Source: Eurosta solidaginis (taxonomy: Eukaryota; Arthropoda; Insecta; Diptera; Tephritidae). Taken from it: a DNA stretch of 64,000 bases. This document shows, piece after piece, positions 10,545-20,582 of this stretch (position 1 is its first letter; each line of letters starts with the position of its first letter). The stretch lies in the NCBI RefSeq assembly GCF_040869045.1, contig NC_090319.1, positions 58,872,779-58,936,778 on the forward strand. Reading direction: 5' to 3'. The notes under the pieces were generated by a model. The model saw only the letters and a program-made list of their open reading frames with translations. It did no database searches and was not told where the DNA came from. Made by a program: the position numbers and the translations under genes.

Positions 10545-12570
10545 TTAAATAGCTGACTTTAAAATATTTATAAAAGCGTCCCTACACATAGAAAAATCAA
10601 GCTCAATAGAAGATGAAATCTTATTGAATTCGTTCAGGGCGCGTGCAATTGGCGCATTCCTTCCATAATTGGTTCTAATATTGATACCATAAAACGGGCA
10701 AACATTACGAAGATCCCTCCTTGGAACATTAAAATTAATTTCCACAAGAAGGTCAGCGCATTCTACATCTCCGTGGATAATGCCAAACAAGAAAGTCAAG
10801 GAGAGAATAGATCTCCTGGCTTCCAGGGATTTAAGATTCAAAAGAAGTAAACGAGCAGTATATGGAGGAAGAGGGTATGTAAATCTTAATGACCGTAAAG
10901 CATACTTAAGAAAAACTTTTTGAACTCGCTCAAGCCTGTTGATTGAGAATTGTTGGAAAGGTCTCCAAATGATGGTAGCATACTCAAGATGAGAACGCAC
11001 GAATGAGGAGTAGAGTACTTTTAAAGTATACGGGTCAGAAAACTCCGAACTATTACGCCGAATGAAGCCTAGCATAGCATAGGCCTTGGCAATGATGAAA
11101 TCAATATGGTTCACGAACATAAATTTTGTATCAAATACAACCCCAAGATCTTTGATTTTTTCACCAGTCTGCAACGTACTGTTAGCGATACTATACGAAC
11201 TGTTGAGATTTGAACGAGATTTTGAGTAGGTTACGTGGAAGCATTTATTTATATTTAATGAAAGATGAGATCTAATACACCAGGAGTAAAGTTTATCAAT
11301 ATCAGCTTGAAGATTAATCATATCGTTTGCGGAATTTACAACAGAGTAAACTTTGAGATCATCGGCGTACAACAGAAATTTAGTGTAAGAGAAGCATGAG
11401 CTAATGTCATTGATGAATAAGATAAAAAGTAATGGTCCCAAAATACTACCCTGCGGGACGCCCGATGTCGCCAAAAAGGGATCTGATGATACCCCATCAA
11501 TAGAGACGGCACACCATCTATTACTTAGATATGATTTTAGCCACTGCAAAAAGGTTGAATGAAAGCCAAGGCAGTACAGTTTGTGAATTAGAACATCATG
11601 CGATACCTTATCAAAAGCTTTGGAAAAGTCGGTGTAAATACAGTCGACCTGAAGACCAGATGAAAAGGCAGAGATACAATATTCACTGAACTCCACAAGA
11701 TTGGAAACGGTAGAGCGACCAGAAACAAACCCATGCTGTCTCGGACAGATCAAGTGCTTCACTGAAAAATAAATCTTTTCCCTGACAACGCACTCAAATA
11801 GCTTAGAAACGGTGGAAAGCTTTGAAATTGGCCTGTAATTGCAGACATCAGTCTTACTGCCAGATTTATAAATAGGAGTTATCGAGGCGAATTTCCAAGT
11901 ATCAATAAACTCACCAAAGCTAAGTGACAAATTGAACATGATCTCTAACGGGGCAACTAGGGAAGTGCATCCTTTTAGAAGGTAAGCCGAGAGACCATCA
12001 ATGTCAGCTTTAGTAGAGTTGCTCAGTTTCGAGATACCACTGAAGATATCTTCAAATGAAATTGACATTGAACCAAAATTTAGGGACGAAGAAATTTCAG
12101 ACGAGAAGTCAGACGAGGGACTAGCATCATGACTAGCAAAATTAGAACTAAAAAATTCAGCAAACGCGTTAGCCACATTGTGGGGAGTGTTAGCAGGTCT
12201 GTCATTGTAGAAGACGGTGGCATGCACCGAGGAGCGAGATTTCTTCGACTTAACGTAATTCCAGAATGCTTTCGGGTTAGACTTTATATTCGTCTCAAAG
12301 CTTGTAATGTAGTTTCTGTAAAGAAACTTCTCTAGACAGTTGAAATCCTTCACATAATGTTTATATTTGGTACAAAATAACGAGTTTTTGGTTCTTTTAA
12401 ACTTTTTGAAGAATTTGTTTCTTAAATTCTTCAACTTTTTTAACCTTGTTGTGTACCATGGCAACCTATATGGTTTCCTTTTCGCAACTGGTACGTGCCT
12501 CGTACACAGATCAAAGAGAGTCGACTTAAATATTTCAAAGCAATGACCAACATCAGATTGGAAAGCAAAT
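10545..12570 (-). pseudogene. LINE reverse transcriptase (ORF2 C-terminal two-thirds)
   Basis: A frame of 639 codons from the ATG at 12464 is intact to its stop and is open further upstream to about 12565. It holds all core RT motifs. The PIYKSGSKTDVCNYRPIS block is at residues ~198-214, DFSKAFD with catalytic Asp near 279, GVPQGSILGPLLF near 335-347, and YADD at 366-369 carrying the two metal-binding aspartates. A C-terminal thumb region (about 440-560) includes SHLEYATIIWRP. The enzyme would copy LINE RNA at a nicked target. The upstream endonuclease frame is out of phase by a frameshift at about 12560-12570, so no full-length ORF2 can be made. Confidence 0.85.
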
Positions 12571-13284
12571 TGGCCCAGTCTATTTCAGCTAGATCCTGAT
12601 CGAGTCTAGAAAAATAACACTTCGAAAAGTTAAATGAAAAATCATCAATTAAAGAGCGAGCTCCAAACTCATAAAATTCGAGTTTAAGAATTAGAGCAGA
12701 ATGGTGCATATCCGTCGGAGCGAATGGCGCATGGTACTCAGAATGATTCGAATTTATGTCATTACTAATAAAAATTAGATCTAATATTCTATCGAGCCTG
12801 TTTTTGAAACTATTGATTTGATGCAAATTTAGACTTAAGATATTATCTATAACGTATGACTCAAAAGACTTAGTAATATTTTTAGGTAATAGGCCTGACG
12901 CAGAGTAACTATGAGACCAAGAAATATCACAAAGGTTAAAATCCCCTAAAACACATAAGTGATTATCTCCTAATTTATTTAAAAATAGGGACGATATATT
13001 GTTAACATGAGCTTTGTAAATTTCTTCCAAGCTGTTCGGCGGTATGTATGATGCAACCAGATATAGAGATCCAGACTGTGGAGAACCACGGACATTGACG
13101 CAGATCTGGTCTAGGATGGTATCAGAATTATCTAACATAATAAGGGAGGCATTATACTTGCGTTGAACAGCGATTAGTACTCCCCCCCCTCTTGAACGCC
13201 CAGTTTTAGTACAATCCCTGTCCTTACGAAAAACGACGAATAGCTTGGGATCGAAGAACTCAGCGTCGAAGAAATCCGATGTGC
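12560..13284 (-). pseudogene. LINE AP-endonuclease domain, truncated
   Basis: The frame ends out of phase with the RT frame. It shows endonuclease blocks FFDPKLFVVFRKDRD and GRSRGGGVLIAV (translated from about 13280-13160). It then has the LGDFNLCDISW block with the conserved GDFN, and TDMHHSALILKL, the degenerate SDH-type motif. The N-terminal part, including the catalytic Glu block, is missing because of the 5' truncation. A separate ATG at 13138 starts inside the domain and is not the original start. Confidence 0.8.
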
Positions 13285-13454
13285 TTCAAATAAAACTTGT
13301 TTGGTTAGACATAAATTTCGAGATTATTTGTATTTGGATTATATTTGCACAATATTGTTTTAATTTATTCAAAACTACAAACATATTACAATAGAAAAAT
13401 AGTAGTTATAGTAACAAAAATAAATGCTGTAACATTTTAAATGAGTTTCTATAT
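13285..13454. other. no recognisable feature
   Basis: This AT-rich spacer lies between the LINE truncation point and the stop codon of the minus-strand pseudogene at 13455. It may be the 3' untranslated region of the latter. Confidence 0.4.
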
Positions 13455-15250
13455 CTAATTGTTTAACTCTAAGGTATATAAAAGTGCATCGAAGCTTGGA
13501 TCGATATCGAAATTCTCTAGATCGCGCCCCTCTTCGTCTTGCTCGTCTTCATTACTTGGTAAATAGCAATCCGCACTACTCAGCAAGGATCTTACTTCTG
13601 CTGGAAGTTGCATACGTGCCTTTTTTTTGATCCATTTGGAAAGACTTGCGCTCGAAATCAGTGGGTCTGACGTATCCAAGGTTCTTCAAAATACGTCCCC
13701 AAGGTTATCAACTCTGCTGTTTTTGCGAGGATGGTGCAGCTTATCGAAATTATAAAGTTTGTGTCTACTCTCTGATGCTTCTTCCCCAAAATATCCAACT
13801 GGAAGTATCATGCTCTTAATAATTTGTTTCGAGTGAATAAAACCTTTGTGTACGGTAGCTGTCATCGGGCACAAAGGTATTTTTGATACATGATTTCTGC
13901 TGTTCGGACACAGAAAAGCTCAATGTCAGAAAAGCCCAATGTCAGAAAAGCTCATGTCAGTATTATGTGTAAATTATATAGATGTCTTTGTCAACACCAG
14001 TGATTTCTGCAAATATTTCATTATTCAAAAAAGCGCGTCGTGATGTGTTCCCGTCGTTTGTACTTCCAAACCCTCCAACTCTTGCTTTATCAACATGTAG
14101 TCCAAGTTTCCTCAAAACAAGTCTTGAATTTTCTTTTTTTTTTCCTTAAACTATGCGCTTATCTGCTTCATTGCGAATTTGCCCATTTTTTACATCTTTT
14201 TTATAACTAAGATGAACAACGAATTCAAAAAACCTTTTCCAGCAATGTAAAGGACTTATTCCATATCGTAAACTTGGTATTTGGAACTCGGTACTCGCAT
14301 TTTTTCCTTAAAATCTCTTCATATGGTGGGTAAATGTAAGAATTTCGCCTATTATTTTCCAAGCGCGTATTCATATACTGCTCCTTCGTGTGGTTATTGT
14401 CTAAAATGAAAGCTAAGGCTTCATTTCCAGACATCGGAATGGAAGATCTTTCGTTAAATTTATTTTCAACAACTTTTCTGAGTTTGGAAACATTTGTGGA
14501 ATTTTGACAAACTGCCCTCAAAGTAGCAGCTAAATCAACATTACCTCTTTTTACCGCAGCCGTAGAAGTAGCACGAAGCATTAAACCTAGGTTGTTTTCT
14601 TGACTTTCTGCATGCTTCGCAGTCTGTCTTCTTTGGGATCGGTCTGATTTTTCATTGAAAACAAGTGGTTTGGGGCCGATTTTTGATATGGGGGTTAAAT
14701 AAAATGATTTCGGTTTTTTTTTTTATTATAGCTTCCGTTTGCAGCCATTCAGCGTTTTTCCTCAAAAAATGTTCGGGCTTTCTATAACATTTCTCCCATC
14801 TTTCACTCATTTGCAGGCATATTGGTCTTAATTTTTCTTTCAGCTATCTGTATATTCTTCAGTTGTACTTTCTTTAATTATGTTTTTTAACAGAAAGTTG
14901 AAAATAGCGGTTTTTTTCTTATCATTTTTCACTGCTTCTTTCCAAACATCGAAAAGCAAGGAAACACGCACGTAGAAGTTTTCTAAGAAAAAGGGCTTTT
15001 ATTCAAAAAACGCAAAAAAGCGCAACGTGATAGTCAGCCCTCAAACTCAAAATTGAATGCATTTTACGCTCAAAGAAGTTTTAGGTCAGACAACCTCAGA
15101 CTTTTTTTTATAGCTCTCCTTAACTAGGAGTACTATCATCAAAATTAGACCCCTTTTTGAAAGGGATTTTATTTTTTATCTAGCAATCAATAGTCATTGC
15201 TTTTTCCTTTAATCACAAATACTTACCTTCCTTATTGACCTCCATTCACC
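13455..15250 (-). pseudogene. decayed ORF of an uncharacterised repetitive arthropod/cnidarian protein family
   Basis: Minus-strand reading through several shifts gives one continuous protein. In order it contains ENFYVRVSLLFDVWKEAVKND (near 15000), QTAKHAESQENNLGLMLRATS (around 14600), MSGNEALAFILDN, KLGLHVDKARVGGFGSTND, TVHKGFIHSKQIIKSMILP, and MDTSDPLISSASLSKWIKKKAR with an acidic C-terminus ending at 13455. I recall similar uncharacterised multi-copy proteins from aphids and Hydra, which suggests a mobile element; the function is unknown. A polypyrimidine tract and AG acceptor (CCCTTTTTCTTAG) sit just before ENFYVRV. A possible upstream exon, MEVNKE followed by a GTAAGT donor, lies near 15230. 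In-frame stops and frameshifts make it a pseudogene. Confidence 0.55.
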
Positions 15251-15600
15251 TTTTTTTAATATATGCACTATCCGAGGAATTATTAAACTTTCAAAAACGA
15301 GGAAGCTGAAAAGGAACTATTAAACATTTTTTTTTCGAAATGCGAAATTTGACAGCTGAAATCTTTACTGCCAAATATTTAAAGAAAAAACTAAGTACGC
15401 ACTTTCTTAGTCTGCAGTATTATTTTTGTGAGGGTATAAAAAAAATTTATATCGGATACTTTAGAAAAGAGCTAAAGAGCTGACATGCAATGCAAAGTCT
15501 TACCGTATCAATATTTTTTTCAAATGGCTTGGACCGTGGTTGGATTTGACGGCGCGGTAAATAAAGACTGCACATAAACTGAATGTAGTTGTAGTTGTCG
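15251..15600. other. no recognisable feature
   Basis: This is AT-rich sequence between the unknown pseudogene and the next LINE. I see no frame or repeat. Confidence 0.4.
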
Positions 15601-15603
15601 ACA

Positions 15604-16412
15604 AGCTGCCCAAGTTCATGTGCAAATTGTACAACGTTAGACTCACAAAGTTGCTGATATCTCTAAAGAGAGAAGACATGAGGCTCTCGATGAGCAAAAT
15701 AAGTGGAAACTGCCTTCTGACGTCACGTGCTTATAAGTTAAGTCTCGTCAACAACAGCAGGTGTAGAAGAAACAATTGAGTACGTTCTGTGTTCGTGTCC
15801 TGCGCTCGCGAGGGGCTTCAGAGTTGCCAGGTCTATAGGCAGTAATTAAGCTAGATTCTAGAAAACTTCTAATTACACGGGCCGACAAAATTTAACCAAC
15901 ATTCAGACCCAGAAACCAGACTATATACTTCCGAAGGTTTATGGCGCACTGAATCCAAATCACACCACAAGTGGGCTAACCAACTTAACTGTTAACCCAT
16001 CAACTCCCGTATTCGCTAACCCCTGTAGGAAAATTTGGAAACATGCAAATTTCAAAATGCGATATCTCAGCGAAAAAAATGATGTTTGAGCAAACTCAAC
16101 GCCATTTGAAAGAAGAAGACTTGTATTTAAAGATGTCATCCTTTAATTTTGGTGAAAGAAAACATCTGCAAGGCTACATAACCTCAAATATGGGCAAAAA
16201 CGGTGTTTTTTGCACTTTTAGGTTACGATATCTCGAAAACCAGAGCTGATACCGCAATTTTGAGGCCACATTTCGATTCATCGCATCAAAATCGTTCGAA
16301 AATATAAGTCCGGTTTCTGGGTCTGAGATGCTGTCGGCCTGTGTTATTTTATACTATGGACACATTCAGTCTGTGTGAGGTCTGTATTAACCGGCCAGAT
16401 TAACCTAACCTA
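15604..16412 (+). pseudogene. I-type LINE C-terminus and 3' end, interrupted by a foldback
   Basis: Plus-strand pieces read KLPKFMCKLYNVRLTKLLISL, LLTSRAYKLSLVNNSRCRR and YVLCSCPALARG. This is the C-terminal zinc-binding region of an RNase H-bearing LINE also seen at 18199, 42000 and 50058. The 3' UTR resumes after the foldback at 15876-16343 with a block containing GGACACATTCAGTCT and ends TTAACCTAACCT at about 16401-16411. Stops and shifts are present throughout. Confidence 0.65.
15876..16343. mobile_element. foldback/TIR element, 468 bp, inserted in a LINE 3' UTR
   Basis: The termini CACGGGCCGAC (15876) and GTCGGCCTGTG (ending 16343) are inverted repeats. A second inner pair is CAGACCCAGAAACC and GGTTTCTGGGTCTG. 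TTA flanks both sides (15873-15875 and 16344-16346), a possible 3-bp target duplication. CAC...GTG ends with a 3-bp duplication would suit a CACTA-type (CMC) element; this is tentative. The element separates the coding end of the LINE from its 3' tail. Confidence 0.6.
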
Positions 16413-16960
16413 CTGATAAATAAAAAGATGTACTGGAAACAAGATCATAACTTCGTCTCAGCCCTGATTGTCCGCTTTTCCCATATCAATCTTAAATCGT
16501 CTATATTTATTTATTAACGGTATACATTTATATACATACTACATACCTACATTTTATCATCGATATATCAAGATTACCCAACCAGTTTTCTATTAGCGAC
16601 GGCTACATCTTAAAGTTGCCTATCAACTCTTTCGCTGTTTTTGTACTTTTTCTAAATTTTAGCCGATTGTCAATATGCTATGATCAATGAAAAGGCAATT
16701 TTAAGGCAATCAAGCTGTTAAAAGCAACTGTTTGGTTAGCAGGTTTTGGCTGGAGTCTTTAACTAAGCGAGTTGCGCAGAGTTCAATGTACACGTTTTTA
16801 TTATAATTGTGTTTTTACTCCCTTTTTGCCATCTACATATGTAACTAAAGCTGTTTGACTTGCAGCTCGAACAAAAATAAGCATATTCGTAAAAACTTGT
16901 ATTAAGAGGCACTGTATAGTTAAAACAACGTACTTTCGTACTCCAAGGCTTTCAAATTGA
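16413..16960. other. no recognisable feature
   Basis: Unassigned sequence follows the LINE tail. No open frame, repeat or splice structure stands out. Confidence 0.5.
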
Positions 16961-17047
16961 GGTTAGCGCAAGGACTTTGAAATGCTAGGAAAAATTCCAA
17001 AAAATTCTACCAAAAGATACGATGGATGACGGAAAATTTCTGCAGAC

Positions 17048-18040
17048 ATGATAATGCAGATAACTGACGTGCTTAACTCATGGATGGAACACTTGCCGTC
17101 ATTGGTAGATAGCGAAGGTGATGATGAACCCATACTCTCTAGTTTTTTCGCCTCGCGAAACCTAACATTGTCACCGACCAAATCGCCGGCGACTTTATTT
17201 ACAGTATCGACGCGCCAAATGTCGGCCACATTGAACATCCACGTCGATGACATTACGCTACCGATTGGCTTACATCCAAAAATCTTGTGTGTGACGTTCG
17301 ATCAGGATCTACATTTTGGAGAGCATGCAACCGCAATTGTTCCTAAAATGCAGAGCCGTAATAAAATACTCAAATCTCTTGCCGGCAGCATTTGGGATAA
17401 AGACAAAGAAACGCTCATTACCACTTACAAACCAATTGGCCGGCCGATTACATGCTACGCGTCCCCGATATGGTCGCCAAGCCTAAAGGTTACTCACTGG
17501 AAGAAAATACAGGCCTGCCAAAATACTGCTTTCAGAACCGCTACGGGCTGTATTCTTATGTCCCCAGAACATCACCTACACAATGAGGCGAGAGTACTCC
17601 CAATTAGGGAGAGAAACTAAATGCTAACCAAACAGTTTCTGTTGAATACCCAAACATCTGGGCATCCCAACAGACATCTGATTGATGGGGCTTCAGGGGT
17701 CATCTCCGTAAGCATTATAAGGAAATACGGCACCTGAGAACACAACAGTATGAAGCAAAAAAGCACAAGCAGGTCCTCAGTGATATCCACAAACAGGCAT
17801 CGGACCTCTATATCGGGAATTGCCCGCCGAATCCAGTCTTTAAAGAAAATACCCAGAACTCAAAGAAGAGGAACGCACTTTCCCTTCGATCTGGATACTG
17901 TAACAAGTTAAACTCTTTCCTATCCAGAATCAACCCCAACATACAAAATGTATGTCCTGCTTGCAATGTGTCCCCATATGACACCAACCATCTCTTTAAT
18001 TGTAATGTGGAACCAACACCTCTAACACCCCTCTTCACAA
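17048..18040 (+). pseudogene. jockey-clade LINE, RT C-terminal half
   Basis: A 190-codon frame (17048-17620) contains LSSFFASRNLTLSPTKSPATLF, KILCVTFDQDLHF, NKILKSLAGS, ITCYASPIWSPS and ACQNTAFRTATGCILMSPEHHLHNEARVLP. These are the RT thumb and post-RT blocks of jockey elements in tephritid-like flies. The reading continues past a stop as MLTKQFLLNTQTSGHPNRHLI and reaches a C-terminal CPACNVSPYDTNHLFNC near 17955-18005. The upstream catalytic part of the RT is absent. The piece is truncated and mutated. Confidence 0.75.
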
Positions 18041-18049
18041 CATTGAATC

Positions 18050-18180
18050 CGGTACGCTACTGCGCCAGCTATTCCTGGTATTTGCTCGACTTCCTCAAGC
18101 AAGATTTTTGTTGCCCCTCGAATCACCTAGTCACCTCTTACGACAAGCATCGGTATGCATCGCGGCCATATTTTATAATA
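18050..18180. repeat. possible remnant of the CAA-tailed repeat
   Basis: A phrase reading GTCACCTCTTACGACAAGC at about 18128 resembles the GTCGCCTCTTACGACAGGC core of the repeats at 8940 and 42237. The rest is too diverged to align by eye. Confidence 0.3.
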
Positions 18181-18188
18181 CGCTTGGT

Positions 18189-19640
18189 TGAATGATGAAT
18201 GGCTCGGAATCAGGGACGGTGTCGAGAGAAGATGGAATACTCCTTTATCTTCCTTAGCGGGAAAGGCGTGGACAGAAGCGGCGGGACTACAAAATTTTTA
18301 AGATCATGTGCAAAGCCTATGATATTAGACTTTCAAAGTGGTTCATGCATATCTCTGAGGAGAGAAGACTCACGATGGGCATATAGCATGAAAATTGCCT
18401 TTTGGTGTCACATGCTTACAAGTAAGGCCTCGTTACTAACAGCAGATTTAGGAAGTGTGAGCTGTGTTCATGTCCTGCGCTCGACAGGTCAAGGCGCTGG
18501 CTATCAGGGACGGCAGAATTGCCAGATCTCAAGGCAGCAATTAAGTTAGGTGCTATTATTATTATTATTAGGCCTGGAAGCACTGCGACCTTTGTGCAGA
18601 TCTATTGTGCATGACCTTTCAGCCTAATTTTGTATGTGGAGGCTTTTGATGTATCTAAGTACCTCTTCAGGTTTTTCACTCGATATCACATAGAGATTAA
18701 GGGTCACACCAGACTCTCTGCCTTGCCAGAGCAACGCATTCGCAGAGAATGGGAACCGGCGTTTCATCTTCCAGCTCACAGAAACGACAAATTGGAATAT
18801 GGGATAGATGTAATTTACTTAGCTGATATCGTAGACCACAGTGTCCCGTATAGTAGGTAAGTAGGTAGGTATAATGGCTGCGACCCTGGTAGCCGAAGTA
18901 GCTAATGAAAAGGCCGTTTTGATGACATAAAACTCGTCTGAACCTACTGAGTACTACATGGATATGTTTTACAACCAGCCTGAGTTGTTTATAAAATCAA
19001 GAATGTTTGCCATCCCCATTTCCGCTAATCTTCCTAGATCTTTCAAAAAAGGGCTCCCGAATGATTTTAAACGGGTTCTAGCAGGAGCCGGGAATTTACA
19101 CAGAAAGTGTAGAAAGTACCCAGTGAAAATTCTTAGGTCCTCCCTGCTTAGATTAATCAGTTTGGCTGATATTTTCGTTGCCGGAAGTATTACAGTTTGG
19201 CCTGTCTTTGCCCTGGGGCAGTCAATCCAGTGACGTCTGAATTGTTTTGTTTCCCAGATCGTTATTGTTTCTCTGATATGTGCTTTTGTGAGTCCACAAA
19301 AGGGCTCTGGACCATCGAATGCTGCTATAGCACCTGATTTGCTAGGTAATCTGCATGGCCCTGATGTCCTGTCCCATCCTAAAAAAATATCGTTTTTGGC
19401 TCCCAGGTCAATAAGGATTTCAGTGCAGTCATCCACTAGCTTAGATGTAACTGTGTAGGATAGCAAGGCACGCAGGGCTGCCTGGCTGTTAGGTGCTAGA
19501 TAATTCTAGTATTTGCCAAGAGGGGAGTTATTATATAACATGTTCTTCTGTTTGGTCGTCAAACAAATTCTGGCAACACTATGGACACATTCAGTCTATG
19601 TGAGGCCTTTATTGACCGGTCAGTTCAACATAGACTTCAT
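18189..19640 (+). pseudogene. I-type LINE C-terminus and 3' UTR, split by a second LINE
   Basis: Decayed plus-strand reading includes KIMCKAYDIRLSKWFMHISEERRLTMG and CSCPALDRSRR, ending about 18547. The same family's 3' UTR continues at 19488 with GTTAGGTGCTAGATAATTC and runs to about 19630, with the shared block GGACACATTCAGTCTATGTG. The interruption is the minus-strand LINE at 18556-19487. This is the same LINE family as at 15604. Confidence 0.65.
18556..19487 (-). mobile_element. I-type LINE, 5'-truncated, inserted with an 11-bp duplication
   Basis: Flanking copies of GTTAGGTGCTA at 18545-18555 and 19488-19498 are an 11-bp target-site duplication. The minus-strand element ends in a (TAA)n tail (plus-strand TTA repeats at 18556-18571), a hallmark of I-clade LINEs. 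Its frame at 18969-19466 reads KLVDDCTEILIDLGAKNDIFLGW, then SGAIAAFDGPEPFCGLTKAHIRE, and ends NILDFINNSGWL. This is the end of RNase H and the ORF2 C-terminus. It is missing the zinc-binding segment and has internal damage. A relative lies at 61084. Confidence 0.8.
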
Positions 19641-19764
19641 TAAAATAGGTTTATCAACGAGAGAAATCATGGTCTTTCAAAAATGATGGTTTCCCATTGA
19701 GAGAAACCGAAAAACTATTTTATAGGGCCTATTTTATTTTGTTGATTATCCGACAGGGTGGGTA

Positions 19765-19952
19765 AATGATGTATATTAGAATGATTTTCTGTCATCCCTT
19801 GTCAAATTTGGTTTCGAAACAAACCGGGTTCGGCGTTGTACCATCATTAGTGTTTATTTTCATTCACTGATGATGGCACAACGCCGAAACCGGTTTGTGT
19901 CGAAACCAAATTTGACAAGGGATGACTAAAAATCGTTCCAATATACATTATT
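19765..19952. repeat. near-perfect 188-bp hairpin (88-bp arms)
   Basis: The arms 19765-19852 and 19865-19952 are inverted copies with a few mismatches around a 12-nt loop. The right arm contains CTGATGA at 19867-19873 and GAAAC at 19886-19890, separated by TGGCACAACGCC. These are the conserved words of a hammerhead ribozyme core. The left arm has the mutated version CTAATGA. This could be a micro-foldback element or a remnant of a retroelement terminal structure. Confidence 0.75.
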
Positions 19953-20580
19953 TTTTAGGGGTTAACGGTTAAACGTTGACCGAAATTTATTTCTCTTTCA
20001 ACCTAACAGTTATTCTGAGATATTTAAAATTGGTTGAGTTTTATACGTGGAGTTGTTTTTTATAGCCAAATAGTAATACTTGCTGAATCTGCGTATTACT
20101 TTTAAGCGTCTCTAATACAAATAATAATTTTGTAGCATATACTTAATAAATTAACAGCTTAAGGAAGGCACTCGTGTACTGATAATATTCAAAACTGAAG
20201 CAACTTGTACAATTATGTCTTCTGTCGCCTAATCATATACAGCTATAAACTAGATTATATATTTACCATATCCACTTGAAAGCAGCCTTTTTTATTTTCT
20301 CTTTTCATTTTATTGGTATAATTTATTCATTTATTTGTTAATTTACTTGTCCTAATGTCATAAACGGCCGTGACAGTGGCTCTCACCCAAACCCAAAAAC
20401 TACTTTCTAACACGTTGATGGCTGATCATTGGTAATCACTAAATTTATGATATTCGAATCGTGGTATATAAAACTTACTTGATATTCACACCTCTTCACC
20501 AATTAAACGTGTTTGTTTTTTATTTCGCTGTTTGTTGCTAAGTACTTTTCTTGTTTATCTTTTTCTATTGACTTCTTCTT
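19953..20580. other. no recognisable feature
   Basis: This is AT-rich sequence with no supported gene. A GTATATAAAAC word near 20464 resembles a TATA box but has no initiator at a suitable distance. Confidence 0.4.
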
Positions 20581-20582
20581 CA

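Larger units (their letters stand above)
10383..13284 (-). mobile_element. CR1/jockey-superfamily LINE, 5'-truncated
   Basis: The minus-strand element ends in a (TAAA)n-type tail at 10381-10405. It encodes an AP endonuclease followed by a reverse transcriptase and lacks RNase H, which fits the CR1/jockey superfamily. The 5' end is truncated within the endonuclease at about 13284, where an in-frame stop and unrelated DNA begin. At 2.9 kb it is the longest LINE in the window and by far the least decayed. Confidence 0.85.

Noticed and set aside
20464..20520. Second core promoter (GTATATAAAAC)
   Set aside because: No TCAGT-type initiator at the right distance and no downstream exon.
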